From Paracoccaceae bacterium (GTDB lineage Bacteria > Pseudomonadota > Alphaproteobacteria > Rhodobacterales > Rhodobacteraceae): a DNA stretch of 64,000 nucleotides. Below, one piece after another: positions 22,837 to 31,066 of this stretch. The stretch covers positions 248,001-312,000 of the forward strand of contig JADGFD010000002.1 of the NCBI GenBank assembly GCA_016744015.1, given 5' to 3'. Numbering within the stretch: the first letter of the stretch is position 1; every line of letters begins with the position of its first letter. The notes under the pieces are model-generated. The model was not told the DNA's origin. It saw only the letters and a list, made by a program, of their open reading frames with translations, and did not search any database. Position numbers and translations under genes: made by a program.

Positions 22837-25800
22837 ATGGCGACGATTTTATTGGCGGCGGCTGGCGGGGCAATTGGCTCGGCTATAGGTGGCTCGGTGC
22901 TGGGCTTGGGTGCGGCTGTGATTGGCCGTGCTGTGGGCGGCACGATCGGGAATATTATTGACCAAGGGTTGCTGGGGGGCTCGGCCCCTGTGGAGCATGG
23001 GCGGGTTGATACTTTGCGGGTGCAAGGGGCGGCTGAGGGGCGGCCTATGGCGCAGGTATATGGCGCGATGCGGGTTGGCGGGCAGGTGATTTGGGCCAGC
23101 CGGTTTTTGGAGCATGTGGCGACGAGCGGGGGCAAGGGGCTCGGCGGGCCGAAGGTGCGGGATTATAGCTATTCGGTGAGCCTTGCGATTGCACTTTGCG
23201 AGGGCGAGGTTACGCGGATCGGTCGCGTGTGGGCTGATGGCAAGCGGCTGGATATGAGCGAGATTAACTGGCGGTTGCATGTGGGGGATGAGAGCCAGAT
23301 GGCGGACCCGGCGATTGTGGCCGTGGAGGGGGATGCGCCGGCTTATCGGGGCGTGGCCTATGTGGTTTTTGAGGATCTGGACCTGACGCAATTTGGCAAC
23401 CGCGTGCCGCAGTTTAACTTTGAGGTTATCCGTGCGCGGGTTGATAGCGTAGCAGATCAGGTGAAGGCGGTGGCGCTTATTCCTGGCTCGGGGGAGTATG
23501 CTTTGGCGACGGATGCGGTGCACTATCCTGAAGGCAAGGGTTTGAGCCGCTCGGCGAATGTGAATAACGAGGCGGGGGGGACGGACCTTGAGGTTTCGCT
23601 CGGGCAGATGGCGGGGGATTTGCCGAATTGTGAATCTGTGTCTTTGGTGGTGAGCTGGTTTGGCGATGACTTGCGCTGTGGAGCATGTGCGATTGCGCCC
23701 AAGGTGGAGCAGGCTGAGGTGGATGGCGACCCGATGGCTTGGGAGGTGAGCGGGGCTGCGCGGGGCGCGGTGCCGTTGATGAGCCGAGACGATGAGGATA
23801 GGCCGAACTTTGGCGGGACGCCTTGTGATGAATCTGTATTGCAGAGCATTGCAGCGATTAAAGCGCAGGGCAAAGTGGTGATGTTTTATCCGTTTGTGCT
23901 GATGGATATTCCGAGTGGCAACGGGCTGGCGGACCCATATGGCGAGGCAGAGCAGGCTACGTTTCCTTGGCGGGGGCGGATAACGGCCTCTGTTGCGCCG
24001 GGGGGCGTGGGGACGCCGGACAAGACGGTGGCGATGGATGCTGAGGTGGCGGCGTTTTTTGGCACGGCGAGCGTGGGGGATTTTACGCCTAGCGGTGTGG
24101 GCGTGGCTTATAGCGGGCCTGTGGAGTGGTCTTACAGGCGCTTTATTTTGCACTATGCGCATTTATGTGCGCTTTCTGGCGGGGTTGAGGCTTTTTGCAT
24201 TGGGTCGGAGCTGCGCGGGCTAACGCAGCTGCGCTCGGGGGCGGAGGTGTTTCCGGTGGTGGCGGCTTTACAGGCGCTGGCGGCGGATGTGCGGGCGATT
24301 TTGCCTGATGCCAAGATTGGCTATGCGGCGGATTGGTCGGAGTACTTTGGCTATCAGCCGAGCGATGGCTCGGGGGATGTGCTGTTTCACCTTGATGCGC
24401 TGTGGGCGGATGATGAGATCGACTTTATTGGCATTGATAATTATATGCCGCTTTCGGATTGGCGCGAGGGGGAAGACCACGCGGATGCGAGGCATGGGTC
24501 GATCTATGATCTTGAGTATCTGAAGGGCAACGTGGCTGGGGGCGAGGGGTTTGATTGGTATTATGCCAACGCCGAAGCGCGGGATTTGCAGGTGCGCTCG
24601 CCGATAAGCGATGGGGCTTATGGGGAGGACTGGGTCTTCCGCTACAAGGATATTGAGAACTGGTGGCGCTGGGGGCATAGGAACCGGATTGGGGGCGTGC
24701 AGAGCGTGGCGTATACCGACTGGATTCCGCAGAGCAAGCCGATATGGTTTACGGAAATTGGTTGCCCTGCCATTGATAAGGGCACCAACCAGCCGAATGT
24801 GTTTTTGGACCCGAAATCAGTGGAATCTCAGCTGCCGTATTTTAGTAATGGCGGGCGGGATGACTTTGTGCAGGTGCAATATTTGCGGGCGCTTTATGGT
24901 TATTGGGATGAAAACAACCCGGTTTCGGATGTGTATGGTGCGCCTATGATCGAGATGGGGCGCGCCCATGTGTGGGCGTGGGATGCGCGGCCATTTCCGG
25001 ACTTTCCATCAAGGGGAAGCATTTGGTCTGACGGTGCGAATTTTGCGCGGGGGCACTGGGTTTCTGGGCGAATGACGGCGGCACCGCTGGATGGGGTTGT
25101 ACGCGAGATTTGCGCACGCAGTGGCGTGGAGGCTGTGAAGACGGATGGGCTTTATGGCGTGGTATCCGGTGCGCTGCTGGACCGGAATGAAACGGCACGG
25201 CAGGGATTGCAGCCGCTTATGCTGGCTTATGGCTTTGAGAGCTTTGAGAGTGGTGGCGAGATTGTGTTTCGGACCTTGGATGGGCGCGCTAAAGCGGCTT
25301 TGGGGGCAGATGATTTTGCGATTGAAAGCGACGAGGCGGCGGTGAGCTTGACGCGAAACCCCGAGAGTGAAACGGCGGCGCGGGTGCGCGTGGGCTATCT
25401 GGAGCCGATGAACGATTATCAGGGCGGGGCGGCCGAGGCGGCGTTTCCGGATGAGGTGGCACCGCGCGTAAGCAGCACGGAGCTGCCTTTGGCGCTATCA
25501 AACGGGCAGGCGCGCGCGGTGGCCGCGCGTTGGCTGGCAGAGGCGCGGATTGCACGGGATGGCGTGGAGTTTGCCTTGCCGCCGAGCCGGATGGCACTGG
25601 CGGCGGGTGATGTAGTGGCGCTGGATGATGGTGGCATGGAGACACGCTACCGGATTGATCGGGTTGAGGATTATGGCTTGCGCAAGGTGAGTGCAACGCG
25701 GGTGGAGCCGGGGGTTTATACGCCTGTTTTGGCGGAGGACCGTGTGTTTGATCGTGGTGTGCCAATTTCAGCAGGGCCGGTTTATGCGGAATTTATGGAC

Positions 25801-26697
25801 CTGCCGCTTTTGCGCGGAGATGAGCTGCCCCATGCGCCGACGGTCGCGGTGACGGCGACCCCTTGGCCCGGCGAAATGGCGGTGCTTTCGGCGCCGCAGG
25901 ATGCGGGCTATGCGCTGGAGGGGCTAGTGCCACGGCGGGCTATTATGGGGGAATTGCTGGAAGATTTGGTGCGGGTTGACGCCGGACGCTGGAGCGAGGC
26001 TTCGGTTTTGGTGCGGGTGTCTGGGGGGGATTTGCAGTCTCGCACGGAGATCGAGGTGCTGAACGGGGCCAATTTGGCGGCGGTGCGGGCTGGCAGCGAG
26101 GATTGGGAGGTGTTGCAGTTTCGCGATGCTGAACTGGTTGCCCCCGATGAGTATCGGCTGAAGGGGCTGCTGCGCGGGCAGGCTGGCACTGATGGGGTTA
26201 TGCCGGATATCTGGTTTGCGGGGGCTGATTTTGTGTTGCTTGACGGAGCGCAGGTGCAGCTGGATGTGCCAGGGTCTTGGCGAGGCTTGCCGAGGCATTA
26301 TCGGATCGGGCCAGCAAAGCTGGGGTATGACAGCCCGCGCTATGTTCACTCGGTTGAGAGTTTTGAGGGCGTTGGGCTGCGACCCTATGCGCCAGCGCAC
26401 ATGGCGGCTGAGGGCAGCGGAGATTTGGCGGTGAGCTGGACCCGGCGCACGCGGGTTGACGGCGATAGCTGGGCGGGGCTGGAGGTGCCGCTTGGGGAAG
26501 AGAGCGAGGCGTATCGGCTGCGGGTGGTGCAGGGCGGCGTGAGTTTACGCGAGGAAACGCTAAGCACGCCGAGCTTTACTTACACGGTGGCAATGCAAGG
26601 GGCAGATGGGGCGGTGGCGCCATATGACCTTGAGGTTGCTCAAATTTCAACAACTTATGGGGCTGGCCCCGATGCGAGGATAACCATAAATGGCTAA
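22837..26697 (+). CDS. GTA host-specificity / megatron tail tip protein (g15)
   Basis: 1286 residues, the largest GTA protein. The N-terminus is a glycine-rich hydrophobic stretch (ILLAAAGGAIGSAIGGSVLG) like that of tail-tip proteins that insert into membranes. The middle (about residues 420-720) is the GTA TIM-barrel-like domain: HYAHLCALSGGVEAFCIGSELRG, DAKIGYAADWSEYFGY, ALWADDEIDFIGIDNYMPLSDW, WFTEIGCPAIDKGTNQPNVF; its acidic residues resemble a glycoside hydrolase pocket. A phage-tail_3 domain and beta-rich C-terminal domains (residues about 1000-1286, e.g. LKGLLRGQAGTDG) follow. It likely contacts recipient surface glycans. Confidence 0.94.
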   Translation: MATILLAAAGGAIGSAIGGSVLGLGAAVIGRAVGGTIGNIIDQGLLGGSAPVEHGRVDTLRVQGAAEGRPMAQVYGAMRVGGQVIWASRFLEHVATSGGKGLGGPKVRDYSYSVSLAIALCEGEVTRIGRVWADGKRLDMSEINWRLHVGDESQMADPAIVAVEGDAPAYRGVAYVVFEDLDLTQFGNRVPQFNFEVIRARVDSVADQVKAVALIPGSGEYALATDAVHYPEGKGLSRSANVNNEAGGTDLEVSLGQMAGDLPNCESVSLVVSWFGDDLRCGACAIAPKVEQAEVDGDPMAWEVSGAARGAVPLMSRDDEDRPNFGGTPCDESVLQSIAAIKAQGKVVMFYPFVLMDIPSGNGLADPYGEAEQATFPWRGRITASVAPGGVGTPDKTVAMDAEVAAFFGTASVGDFTPSGVGVAYSGPVEWSYRRFILHYAHLCALSGGVEAFCIGSELRGLTQLRSGAEVFPVVAALQALAADVRAILPDAKIGYAADWSEYFGYQPSDGSGDVLFHLDALWADDEIDFIGIDNYMPLSDWREGEDHADARHGSIYDLEYLKGNVAGGEGFDWYYANAEARDLQVRSPISDGAYGEDWVFRYKDIENWWRWGHRNRIGGVQSVAYTDWIPQSKPIWFTEIGCPAIDKGTNQPNVFLDPKSVESQLPYFSNGGRDDFVQVQYLRALYGYWDENNPVSDVYGAPMIEMGRAHVWAWDARPFPDFPSRGSIWSDGANFARGHWVSGRMTAAPLDGVVREICARSGVEAVKTDGLYGVVSGALLDRNETARQGLQPLMLAYGFESFESGGEIVFRTLDGRAKAALGADDFAIESDEAAVSLTRNPESETAARVRVGYLEPMNDYQGGAAEAAFPDEVAPRVSSTELPLALSNGQARAVAARWLAEARIARDGVEFALPPSRMALAAGDVVALDDGGMETRYRIDRVEDYGLRKVSATRVEPGVYTPVLAEDRVFDRGVPISAGPVYAEFMDLPLLRGDELPHAPTVAVTATPWPGEMAVLSAPQDAGYALEGLVPRRAIMGELLEDLVRVDAGRWSEASVLVRVSGGDLQSRTEIEVLNGANLAAVRAGSEDWEVLQFRDAELVAPDEYRLKGLLRGQAGTDGVMPDIWFAGADFVLLDGAQVQLDVPGSWRGLPRHYRIGPAKLGYDSPRYVHSVESFEGVGLRPYAPAHMAAEGSGDLAVSWTRRTRVDGDSWAGLEVPLGEESEAYRLRVVQGGVSLREETLSTPSFTYTVAMQGADGAVAPYDLEVAQISTTYGAGPDARITING

Positions 26698-27403
26698 TAC
26701 GTATAACTTTGGCATGCCGCTTTTGGATGCGGCACAGGCGCAAAAGCATGTGACGATGAATGAGGCGGTGGCGCGGGCGGATGCGGTGGCGCAGATGCGG
26801 CTGAAAGCGCGTGATGTAACGGTGCCGCCGGTGGCAGTAGATGGCACGGCTTTTGGCATTGGCGTGGGGGCGAGCGGCGATTGGACAGGCCATGATGGCG
26901 AAGTTGCGGTGCAGGCCAATGGCGGCTGGGTGTTTTTAGTGCCTAAGCTTGGCTGGCGCGGCTGGGACGAAACCTTGGGGGAAGCCGTGGTTTATGATGG
27001 TGTGAACTGGCAAGGCGATGCGGTGGCGGTGAGCGCTGGTGGCGCGGGGACGCATTGGCGGACGGCGGAAATTGACCATGTGATATTAGCGGGTGCCGAT
27101 TCAACGACGGTGAATGTGATCCCGAACGGGGCGCAGGTGATCGGCGTGACGGGGCGGGTGGCCTCGGCCATTAGTGGCACGGGAATTGCAAGCTGGCAGC
27201 TTGGGGTGGCGGGTTCGGTGGACCGATATGGTTCGGGCTTGGGGCTTGGGCTGAATTCTTGGGCGAAAGGGCTGAGCGGGCAGCCGCAGACCTATTATGC
27301 CAATACACCGCTATTGCTGACGCCGGATGCGGGGACGTTTGCGAGCGGCACTGTGCGGCTGTGCGTGCATTATGTTGAGCTTAGCGTGCCGCGGGCTGTT
27401 TAA
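26690..27403 (+). CDS. DUF2793 protein, GTA-linked spike or fibre candidate
   Basis: 237 residues starting MANTYNFGMPLLDAAQAQKHVTMNEAV, the DUF2793 signature, and ending in a beta-rich module (VIPNGAQVIGVTGRVASAI; SWQLGVAGSVDRYGSGLGLGL; TVRLCVHYVEL). It overlaps g15 by eight bases, so it is translated as the last gene of the GTA operon. DUF2793 proteins are common in alphaproteobacterial prophages and I believe in the GTA head-spike genes of Rhodobacter, which bind capsule; an adsorption role is inference. Its end overlaps the convergent TetR gene by 23 bases. Confidence 0.85.
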   Translation: MANTYNFGMPLLDAAQAQKHVTMNEAVARADAVAQMRLKARDVTVPPVAVDGTAFGIGVGASGDWTGHDGEVAVQANGGWVFLVPKLGWRGWDETLGEAVVYDGVNWQGDAVAVSAGGAGTHWRTAEIDHVILAGADSTTVNVIPNGAQVIGVTGRVASAISGTGIASWQLGVAGSVDRYGSGLGLGLNSWAKGLSGQPQTYYANTPLLLTPDAGTFASGTVRLCVHYVELSVPRAV

Positions 27404-27950
27404 GGAGCAGTTCAACGAGCTTGGTAAGATCTTGCGGTGGTGCGGCCAGCTCGGCAGGTGCAAGGATTTGCAGCCCGATAAGGGCACTGTAAAGCAGGCG
27501 GGCTGATTGGCTTGCCTGCGTTTTTTTGTGCCCGGCCTCTAGAAAAAGTGACTCCGTAAAGGCTATGCGCCGGGCGTCAATTTTTGAGACGATTTCAGCA
27601 ATATCCTGATCATATTTCCCCCAATCCCTGATGGCTGATTCGCTGGAAGGACCGCCGTAATTTGCGCTGGGTAGCTCTGTAGAGCGTTGGGCGAGCGTAA
27701 AAAGTTTTTCGGCAGGGTTTGCCGTGCCGCCACTGATTTGGGAGATAACATCGGCGGTTGCGGCCTGCTCCCAATAGGAGATCATGGCGGCTTTATATGC
27801 GCCTATATCTTTGAAATGCCAGTAAAAAGAGCCTTTGCTGACGTTAAGAGATTTGGCCAGCGGTTCGGCTTTGAGCGCTTGTGGGCCAGCATGGGTTAAA
27901 GCTCGAAAACCGGCTTGAAGCCAATCCAGTTTGGTCAAAGAATTAGTCAT
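27381..27950 (-). CDS. TetR family regulator
   Basis: 189 residues. The N-terminal helix-turn-helix is clear (LDWLQAGFRALTHAGPQALKAEPLAKSLNVSKGSFYWHFKDIGAYKAAMISYWEQ); the C-terminal ligand domain is less conserved (LLYSALIGLQI). It is divergent from two membrane-protein genes, and the interval carries two similar operator-like sequences, so it most likely represses itself and them. The ligand is unknown. The 3' end overlaps the last GTA-linked gene by 23 bases on the opposite strand. Confidence 0.9.
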   Translation of the reverse strand: MTNSLTKLDWLQAGFRALTHAGPQALKAEPLAKSLNVSKGSFYWHFKDIGAYKAAMISYWEQAATADVISQISGGTANPAEKLFTLAQRSTELPSANYGGPSSESAIRDWGKYDQDIAEIVSKIDARRIAFTESLFLEAGHKKTQASQSARLLYSALIGLQILAPAELAAPPQDLTKLVELLLKQPAAR

Positions 27951-27954
27951 ACCA

Positions 27955-27966
27955 TACGGTAGCGTA
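27955..27966. promoter_or_regulatory. TetR operator candidate 1
   Basis: TACGGTAGCGTA, an imperfect palindrome five bases from the TetR start codon. Its partner at 27997-28008 has the same sequence with one change when read on the other strand. The centres are 42 bases apart, about four helical turns. TTGACA at 27967-27972 directly follows this site and fits a minus 35 for the rightward genes. Confidence 0.6.
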
Positions 27967-27996
27967 TTGACAGTGCGCGCGCAAGATGTTTGAACA

Positions 27997-28008
27997 TACG
28001 CAACCGTA
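27997..28008. promoter_or_regulatory. TetR operator candidate 2
   Basis: TACGCAACCGTA, the inverted partner of 27955-27966 (reverse complement TACGGTTGCGTA). It lies just before the GGAGG ribosome site of the rightward gene at 28020, so binding would block initiation or early elongation. Confidence 0.6.
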
Positions 28009-28019
28009 TGGAGGTGGAT

Positions 28020-28385
28020 GTGAATTATTGGATTTTGTCGGCAAGCGGGCTTTCCGCCCTGTTATTTTTTGCGCATATCATGGGCGGGGGCAAAGACGTG
28101 CACAAGCCAATGCTTGAGAGTGATATGAGCCGCCTACTCAAGGCCTACACCTCGGTCATTTGGCATGCGATTAGTGCCATACTTGGCATTGGATCTGCAG
28201 TGCTTTTCGTGGCGGCCATCGGGCATGGCGACGGCATGGCGATTGTTATTGCACTACAGTATCTCGCCTTTGTTGGGTTGTTTCTGGCTTGTGGAGTCAT
28301 AAGGCTGAAATCAATTTGGACCATGCCTCAATGGTCGGCATTTCTGCTCATTTCAATTTTGATAGGGGCTGGGCTATGGCGCTAA
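28020..28385 (+). CDS. Small multi-pass membrane protein in TetR module
   Basis: 121 residues starting at GTG 28020, which has GGAGG five bases upstream; longer in-frame starts lie inside the operator. About four hydrophobic helices (YWILSASGLSALLFFAHI, HAISAILGIGSAVLFVAAI, AIVIALQYLAFVGLFLACGVI, SAFLLISILIGAGLW). Family not recognised. It overlaps the following membrane gene by 10 bases and is probably controlled with it by the adjacent TetR. Confidence 0.7.
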   Translation: MNYWILSASGLSALLFFAHIMGGGKDVHKPMLESDMSRLLKAYTSVIWHAISAILGIGSAVLFVAAIGHGDGMAIVIALQYLAFVGLFLACGVIRLKSIWTMPQWSAFLLISILIGAGLWR

Positions 28386-28807
28386 TTTCATATATTATTT
28401 TTGCAGTCTTGCTATTAGTTTCACTGGTGCACCTAGGGTGGGCATTTGGCATCGCGTGGCCCGCAAAAACGCGGGAAATGCTGGTGCCAACAGTGGTAGG
28501 GCTGCCCAAAGGGACACCGATGCCGTCAGCTTTATTGACGGTAACCGTTGCCTTTGCAATCTTGGCCCTTGGGGTTGTAGCGCTTTGGGGGGCCGGGGGA
28601 GTGGCTTTGCCAATTTTTGCAGAGCTAAAGGGCTGGGCGCTCCTCGGGGGCGCTGCGATATTTGGCGTGCGCGGCGTGGCAACCTATTTACCTTTTGGGG
28701 CGTTGCGCGCATCGGCTGAGCCATTTCGTACGCTGGACCGGCGTTACTTTGCACCGCTTTGCTTGCTGCTTTCTGCCGGATATATAGTGATTTTCTTGAG
28801 CTCATAA
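28376..28807 (+). CDS. DUF3995-like membrane protein
   Basis: 143 residues from ATG 28376, overlapping the preceding gene. Four transmembrane helices with the pattern of DUF3995: an N-terminal VSLVHLGWAFGIAWPAKTREMLVP, and a conserved GLPKGTPMPSALLTVTVAFAILALG, then GVRGVATYLPFGALR and FRTLDRRYFAPLCLLLSAGYI. Function unknown; together with the previous gene it forms the presumed TetR-regulated membrane pair. Confidence 0.75.
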   Translation: MALISYIIFAVLLLVSLVHLGWAFGIAWPAKTREMLVPTVVGLPKGTPMPSALLTVTVAFAILALGVVALWGAGGVALPIFAELKGWALLGGAAIFGVRGVATYLPFGALRASAEPFRTLDRRYFAPLCLLLSAGYIVIFLSS

Positions 28808-28814
28808 ATGGACG

Positions 28815-28832
28815 CAAGAAACGCGTTTCTTG
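28815..28832. repeat. Perfect 18-bp palindrome
   Basis: CAAGAAACGCGTTTCTTG is an exact palindrome eight bases after the DUF3995-like stop codon and before the cysE promoter. No T-run follows, so it is either a weak terminator or a protein site. Confidence 0.5.
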
Positions 28833-28880
28833 GCGGTGATCACGAAATATTGTATCCGTATCTACTTTTACCTCCCGTTA

Positions 28881-28910
28881 TTGCTTGTAAATTGGCGCTC
28901 GTGCTATGAT
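28881..28910 (+). promoter_or_regulatory. Probable cysE promoter
   Basis: TTGCTT (28881-28886), 18 bases, TATGAT (28905-28910), followed about 44 bases later by the cysE start. Fits a sigma-70 type promoter. Confidence 0.5.
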
Positions 28911-28953
28911 CTATAACTGATAATGCCAAGAATAACGGCAATGGAGTGAGATC

Positions 28954-29766
28954 ATGGGTCAAAAACAGGCACATATAAGCACGGTTGATCCGGTTTGGGA
29001 TGCAATCAAGGCTGAAGGGCAAGAGATTATTAACGCCGAGCCAGCAATGGCAGGCGTGGTTTATGGAGCCGTGTTGCACCATAAAACGCTGGAATCAGCG
29101 CTGGCTTACCGGATTGCGCAAAAGCTGGCTTCGGGCGATATGACCGAGAGCGTGGTAAACGAGGTGTGCGTGGAGGCCTATGCCCACGACGCAAGCCTTG
29201 GCGAAGCGGCGAGGGCGGATATTGGTGCGGTGCTGGACCGCGACCCGGCCTGCCATCGTAGCATCCAGCCCCTGCTTTATTTTAAAGGGTATTTGGCTGT
29301 CCAAGCTTATCGCATAGCCCATTGGCTGTGGGTGCAGGGGCGCAAAGACATGGCCTATTTTGCCCAGATGCGCAGCTCTGAAGTGTTTGGTATTGATATC
29401 CACCCCGGCGCGCGTATTGGCAAGGGGCTGATGATTGACCACGCGCATTCGATCGTGATCGGGGAAACGGCTGTGGTGGGTGATAATGTTTCTATGCTGC
29501 ATTCTGTTACGCTGGGCGGCACGGGTAAGGATGACGAAGATCGGCATCCGAAAATTGGTAATGGCGTGCTGCTGGGTGCGGGCGCCAAGGTGCTGGGGAA
29601 TATTCAGGTAGGGCATTGCTCACGCGTGGCGGCGGGCTCTGTTGTGCTGCGGGATGTGCCGCCGAACAAAACAGTGGCAGGGGTGCCGGCCAAGGTTGTG
29701 GGAGAGGCAGGCTGTGACCAGCCTTCCAACGAGATGAACCAATTACTAAGAAATGCAATTGGGTAA
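28954..29766 (+). CDS. cysE: Serine O-acetyltransferase
   Basis: Acetylates L-serine with acetyl-CoA, the committed step of cysteine synthesis. 270 residues: an N-terminal helical domain (DPVWDAIKAEGQEIINAEPAMAGVVYGAVLHHKTLESALAYRIAQKL), then left-handed beta-helix hexapeptide repeats (HPGARIGKGLMIDHAHSIVIGETAVVGDNVSMLHSVTLGG), and VAAGSVVLRDVPPNKTVAGVPAKVVG near the end. Catalytic His in the IDHAH segment. cysE next to the GTA cluster is, as far as I recall, a shared Rhodobacterales arrangement; here the TetR module separates them. Confidence 0.96.
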   Translation: MGQKQAHISTVDPVWDAIKAEGQEIINAEPAMAGVVYGAVLHHKTLESALAYRIAQKLASGDMTESVVNEVCVEAYAHDASLGEAARADIGAVLDRDPACHRSIQPLLYFKGYLAVQAYRIAHWLWVQGRKDMAYFAQMRSSEVFGIDIHPGARIGKGLMIDHAHSIVIGETAVVGDNVSMLHSVTLGGTGKDDEDRHPKIGNGVLLGAGAKVLGNIQVGHCSRVAAGSVVLRDVPPNKTVAGVPAKVVGEAGCDQPSNEMNQLLRNAIG

Positions 29767-29770
29767 GCTG

Positions 29771-29793
29771 TTGGGTGGGGTTTTACCCCACCA
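29771..29793. terminator. Bidirectional hairpin between cysE and pdhC
   Basis: TTGGGTGGGG TTTTA CCCCACCAA forms a 9-bp stem with one bulged G. It lies in the 31-base gap between the two convergent genes and can end both transcripts. Its GGTGG/CCACC edges resemble the REP-like elements. Confidence 0.6.
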
Positions 29794-29797
29794 ACCA

Positions 29798-31057
29798 CTA
29801 GGCCAGCATTGCGATTGGATTTTCGAGGTTTTTCTTGATGGCAGTTAGGAATTGCGCGCCTAAAGCACCGTCTATCACGCGGTGATCGACCGAGAGCGTT
29901 ACCGACATAACGGTAGCCACATCCAACTCTCCGTCTGCATTTACCACGGGCATTTTTTGGCCAGCCCCTACGGCTAAAATAGAGCCATGGGGCGGGTTGA
30001 TAACGGCGTCAAAGTTGGTAATCCCCATCATCCCGAGATTGGAAATCGCAAAACTGCCACCCTGATATTCGTGCGGGGCGAGTTTGCGCGCCTTGGCCCG
30101 CGCGGCGAGGTCTTTCATCTCGGTGGATAGGCTGGAAAGGGTGCGCGACTCGGCGTCACGTAACACAGGCGTAAACAACCCACCTTCAATGGCAACGGCC
30201 ACGGCAACATCTGATGGCTTGAGCTTCAGAATACGATCTCCGGCCCAAACGGCGTTGCAATCCGGCACTTCTTGCAGCGCATTAGCGCAGGCTTTGATGA
30301 TGAAATCATTGACAGAAAGCTTGATGCCTTTGTCAGCAAGGCCTTTGTTAAGCTCACTCCGGAATTTCAGCAAAGCATCCAGCTGGATATCGCGGCGGAG
30401 GTAAAAATGCGGGATGGTTTGCTTGGCCTCAGTAAGGCGAGACGCAATGATTTTGCGCATACCATCCAGCGGCATTTCCTCATATTCGCGATCAGCATAC
30501 ATAGCCGTAACGCTGTTGGCATCCGCACTTTGCGGCGCGGGCGCGGGGGCCTGTGGGGCTGCTGCGGGCTGAGCTGTCGCGTTTTCAACATCGGCTTTCA
30601 CGATCCGGCCTTTGGGGCCAGAGCCTTTGAGCGCGCTCAGGTCAAGGCCCTTTTGGGCCGCAATACGGCGAGCAAGCGGAGAGGCAAAAACGCGGTCGCC
30701 TTTAGAGGCGGCAGGGGCTGCTAGGGCAGGGGATGCCGACGGAGCTTCGGCTTCCACCACAGGTGCAGGGGCCGCAACAGGCGCAGGCGCATCACTGATA
30801 TCGCCGGCGCTTTCACCTTCTTCAAGCAGCACCGCAATCGGTGCGTTAACCTTTACGCCCTCCGTGCCGTCTCCCATGATGATCTTACCGATCACGCCCT
30901 CGTCAACGGCCTCAAATTCCATCGTGGCTTTGTCGGTTTCGATCTCGCACATCACGTCACCGCTCTCAACGGTGTCGCCTTCCTTCACCAGCCATTTGGC
31001 CAGCGTGCCTTCTTCCATTGTAGGCGAAAGGGCGGGCATAAGAATATTTATTGGCAT
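29798..31057 (-). CDS. pdhC: Pyruvate dehydrogenase E2, dihydrolipoyl acetyltransferase
   Basis: Transfers the acetyl group from lipoamide to CoA and forms the core of the pyruvate dehydrogenase complex. 419 residues: one lipoyl domain (residues 1-80, lysine in [11 protein letters not shown]), an Ala/Pro linker, the E1/E3-binding domain ([34 protein letters not shown]), a second linker, and the catalytic domain with [20 protein letters not shown] carrying the active-site histidine. It is last in the pdhA-pdhB-pdhC operon, nine bases after pdhB. Confidence 0.97.
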   Translation of the reverse strand: MPINILMPALSPTMEEGTLAKWLVKEGDTVESGDVMCEIETDKATMEFEAVDEGVIGKIIMGDGTEGVKVNAPIAVLLEEGESAGDISDAPAPVAAPAPVVEAEAPSASPALAAPAASKGDRVFASPLARRIAAQKGLDLSALKGSGPKGRIVKADVENATAQPAAAPQAPAPAPQSADANSVTAMYADREYEEMPLDGMRKIIASRLTEAKQTIPHFYLRRDIQLDALLKFRSELNKGLADKGIKLSVNDFIIKACANALQEVPDCNAVWAGDRILKLKPSDVAVAVAIEGGLFTPVLRDAESRTLSSLSTEMKDLAARAKARKLAPHEYQGGSFAISNLGMMGITNFDAVINPPHGSILAVGAGQKMPVVNADGELDVATVMSVTLSVDHRVIDGALGAQFLTAIKKNLENPIAMLA

Positions 31058-31066
31058 GGTCCGCTC

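Noticed and set aside
22849-24162. 437-codon open frame antisense to GTA g15
   Set aside because: Composition is Arg/His/Pro-rich with no recognisable domain; it mirrors the GC-skewed codon use of g15, and no ribosome site or promoter supports it.
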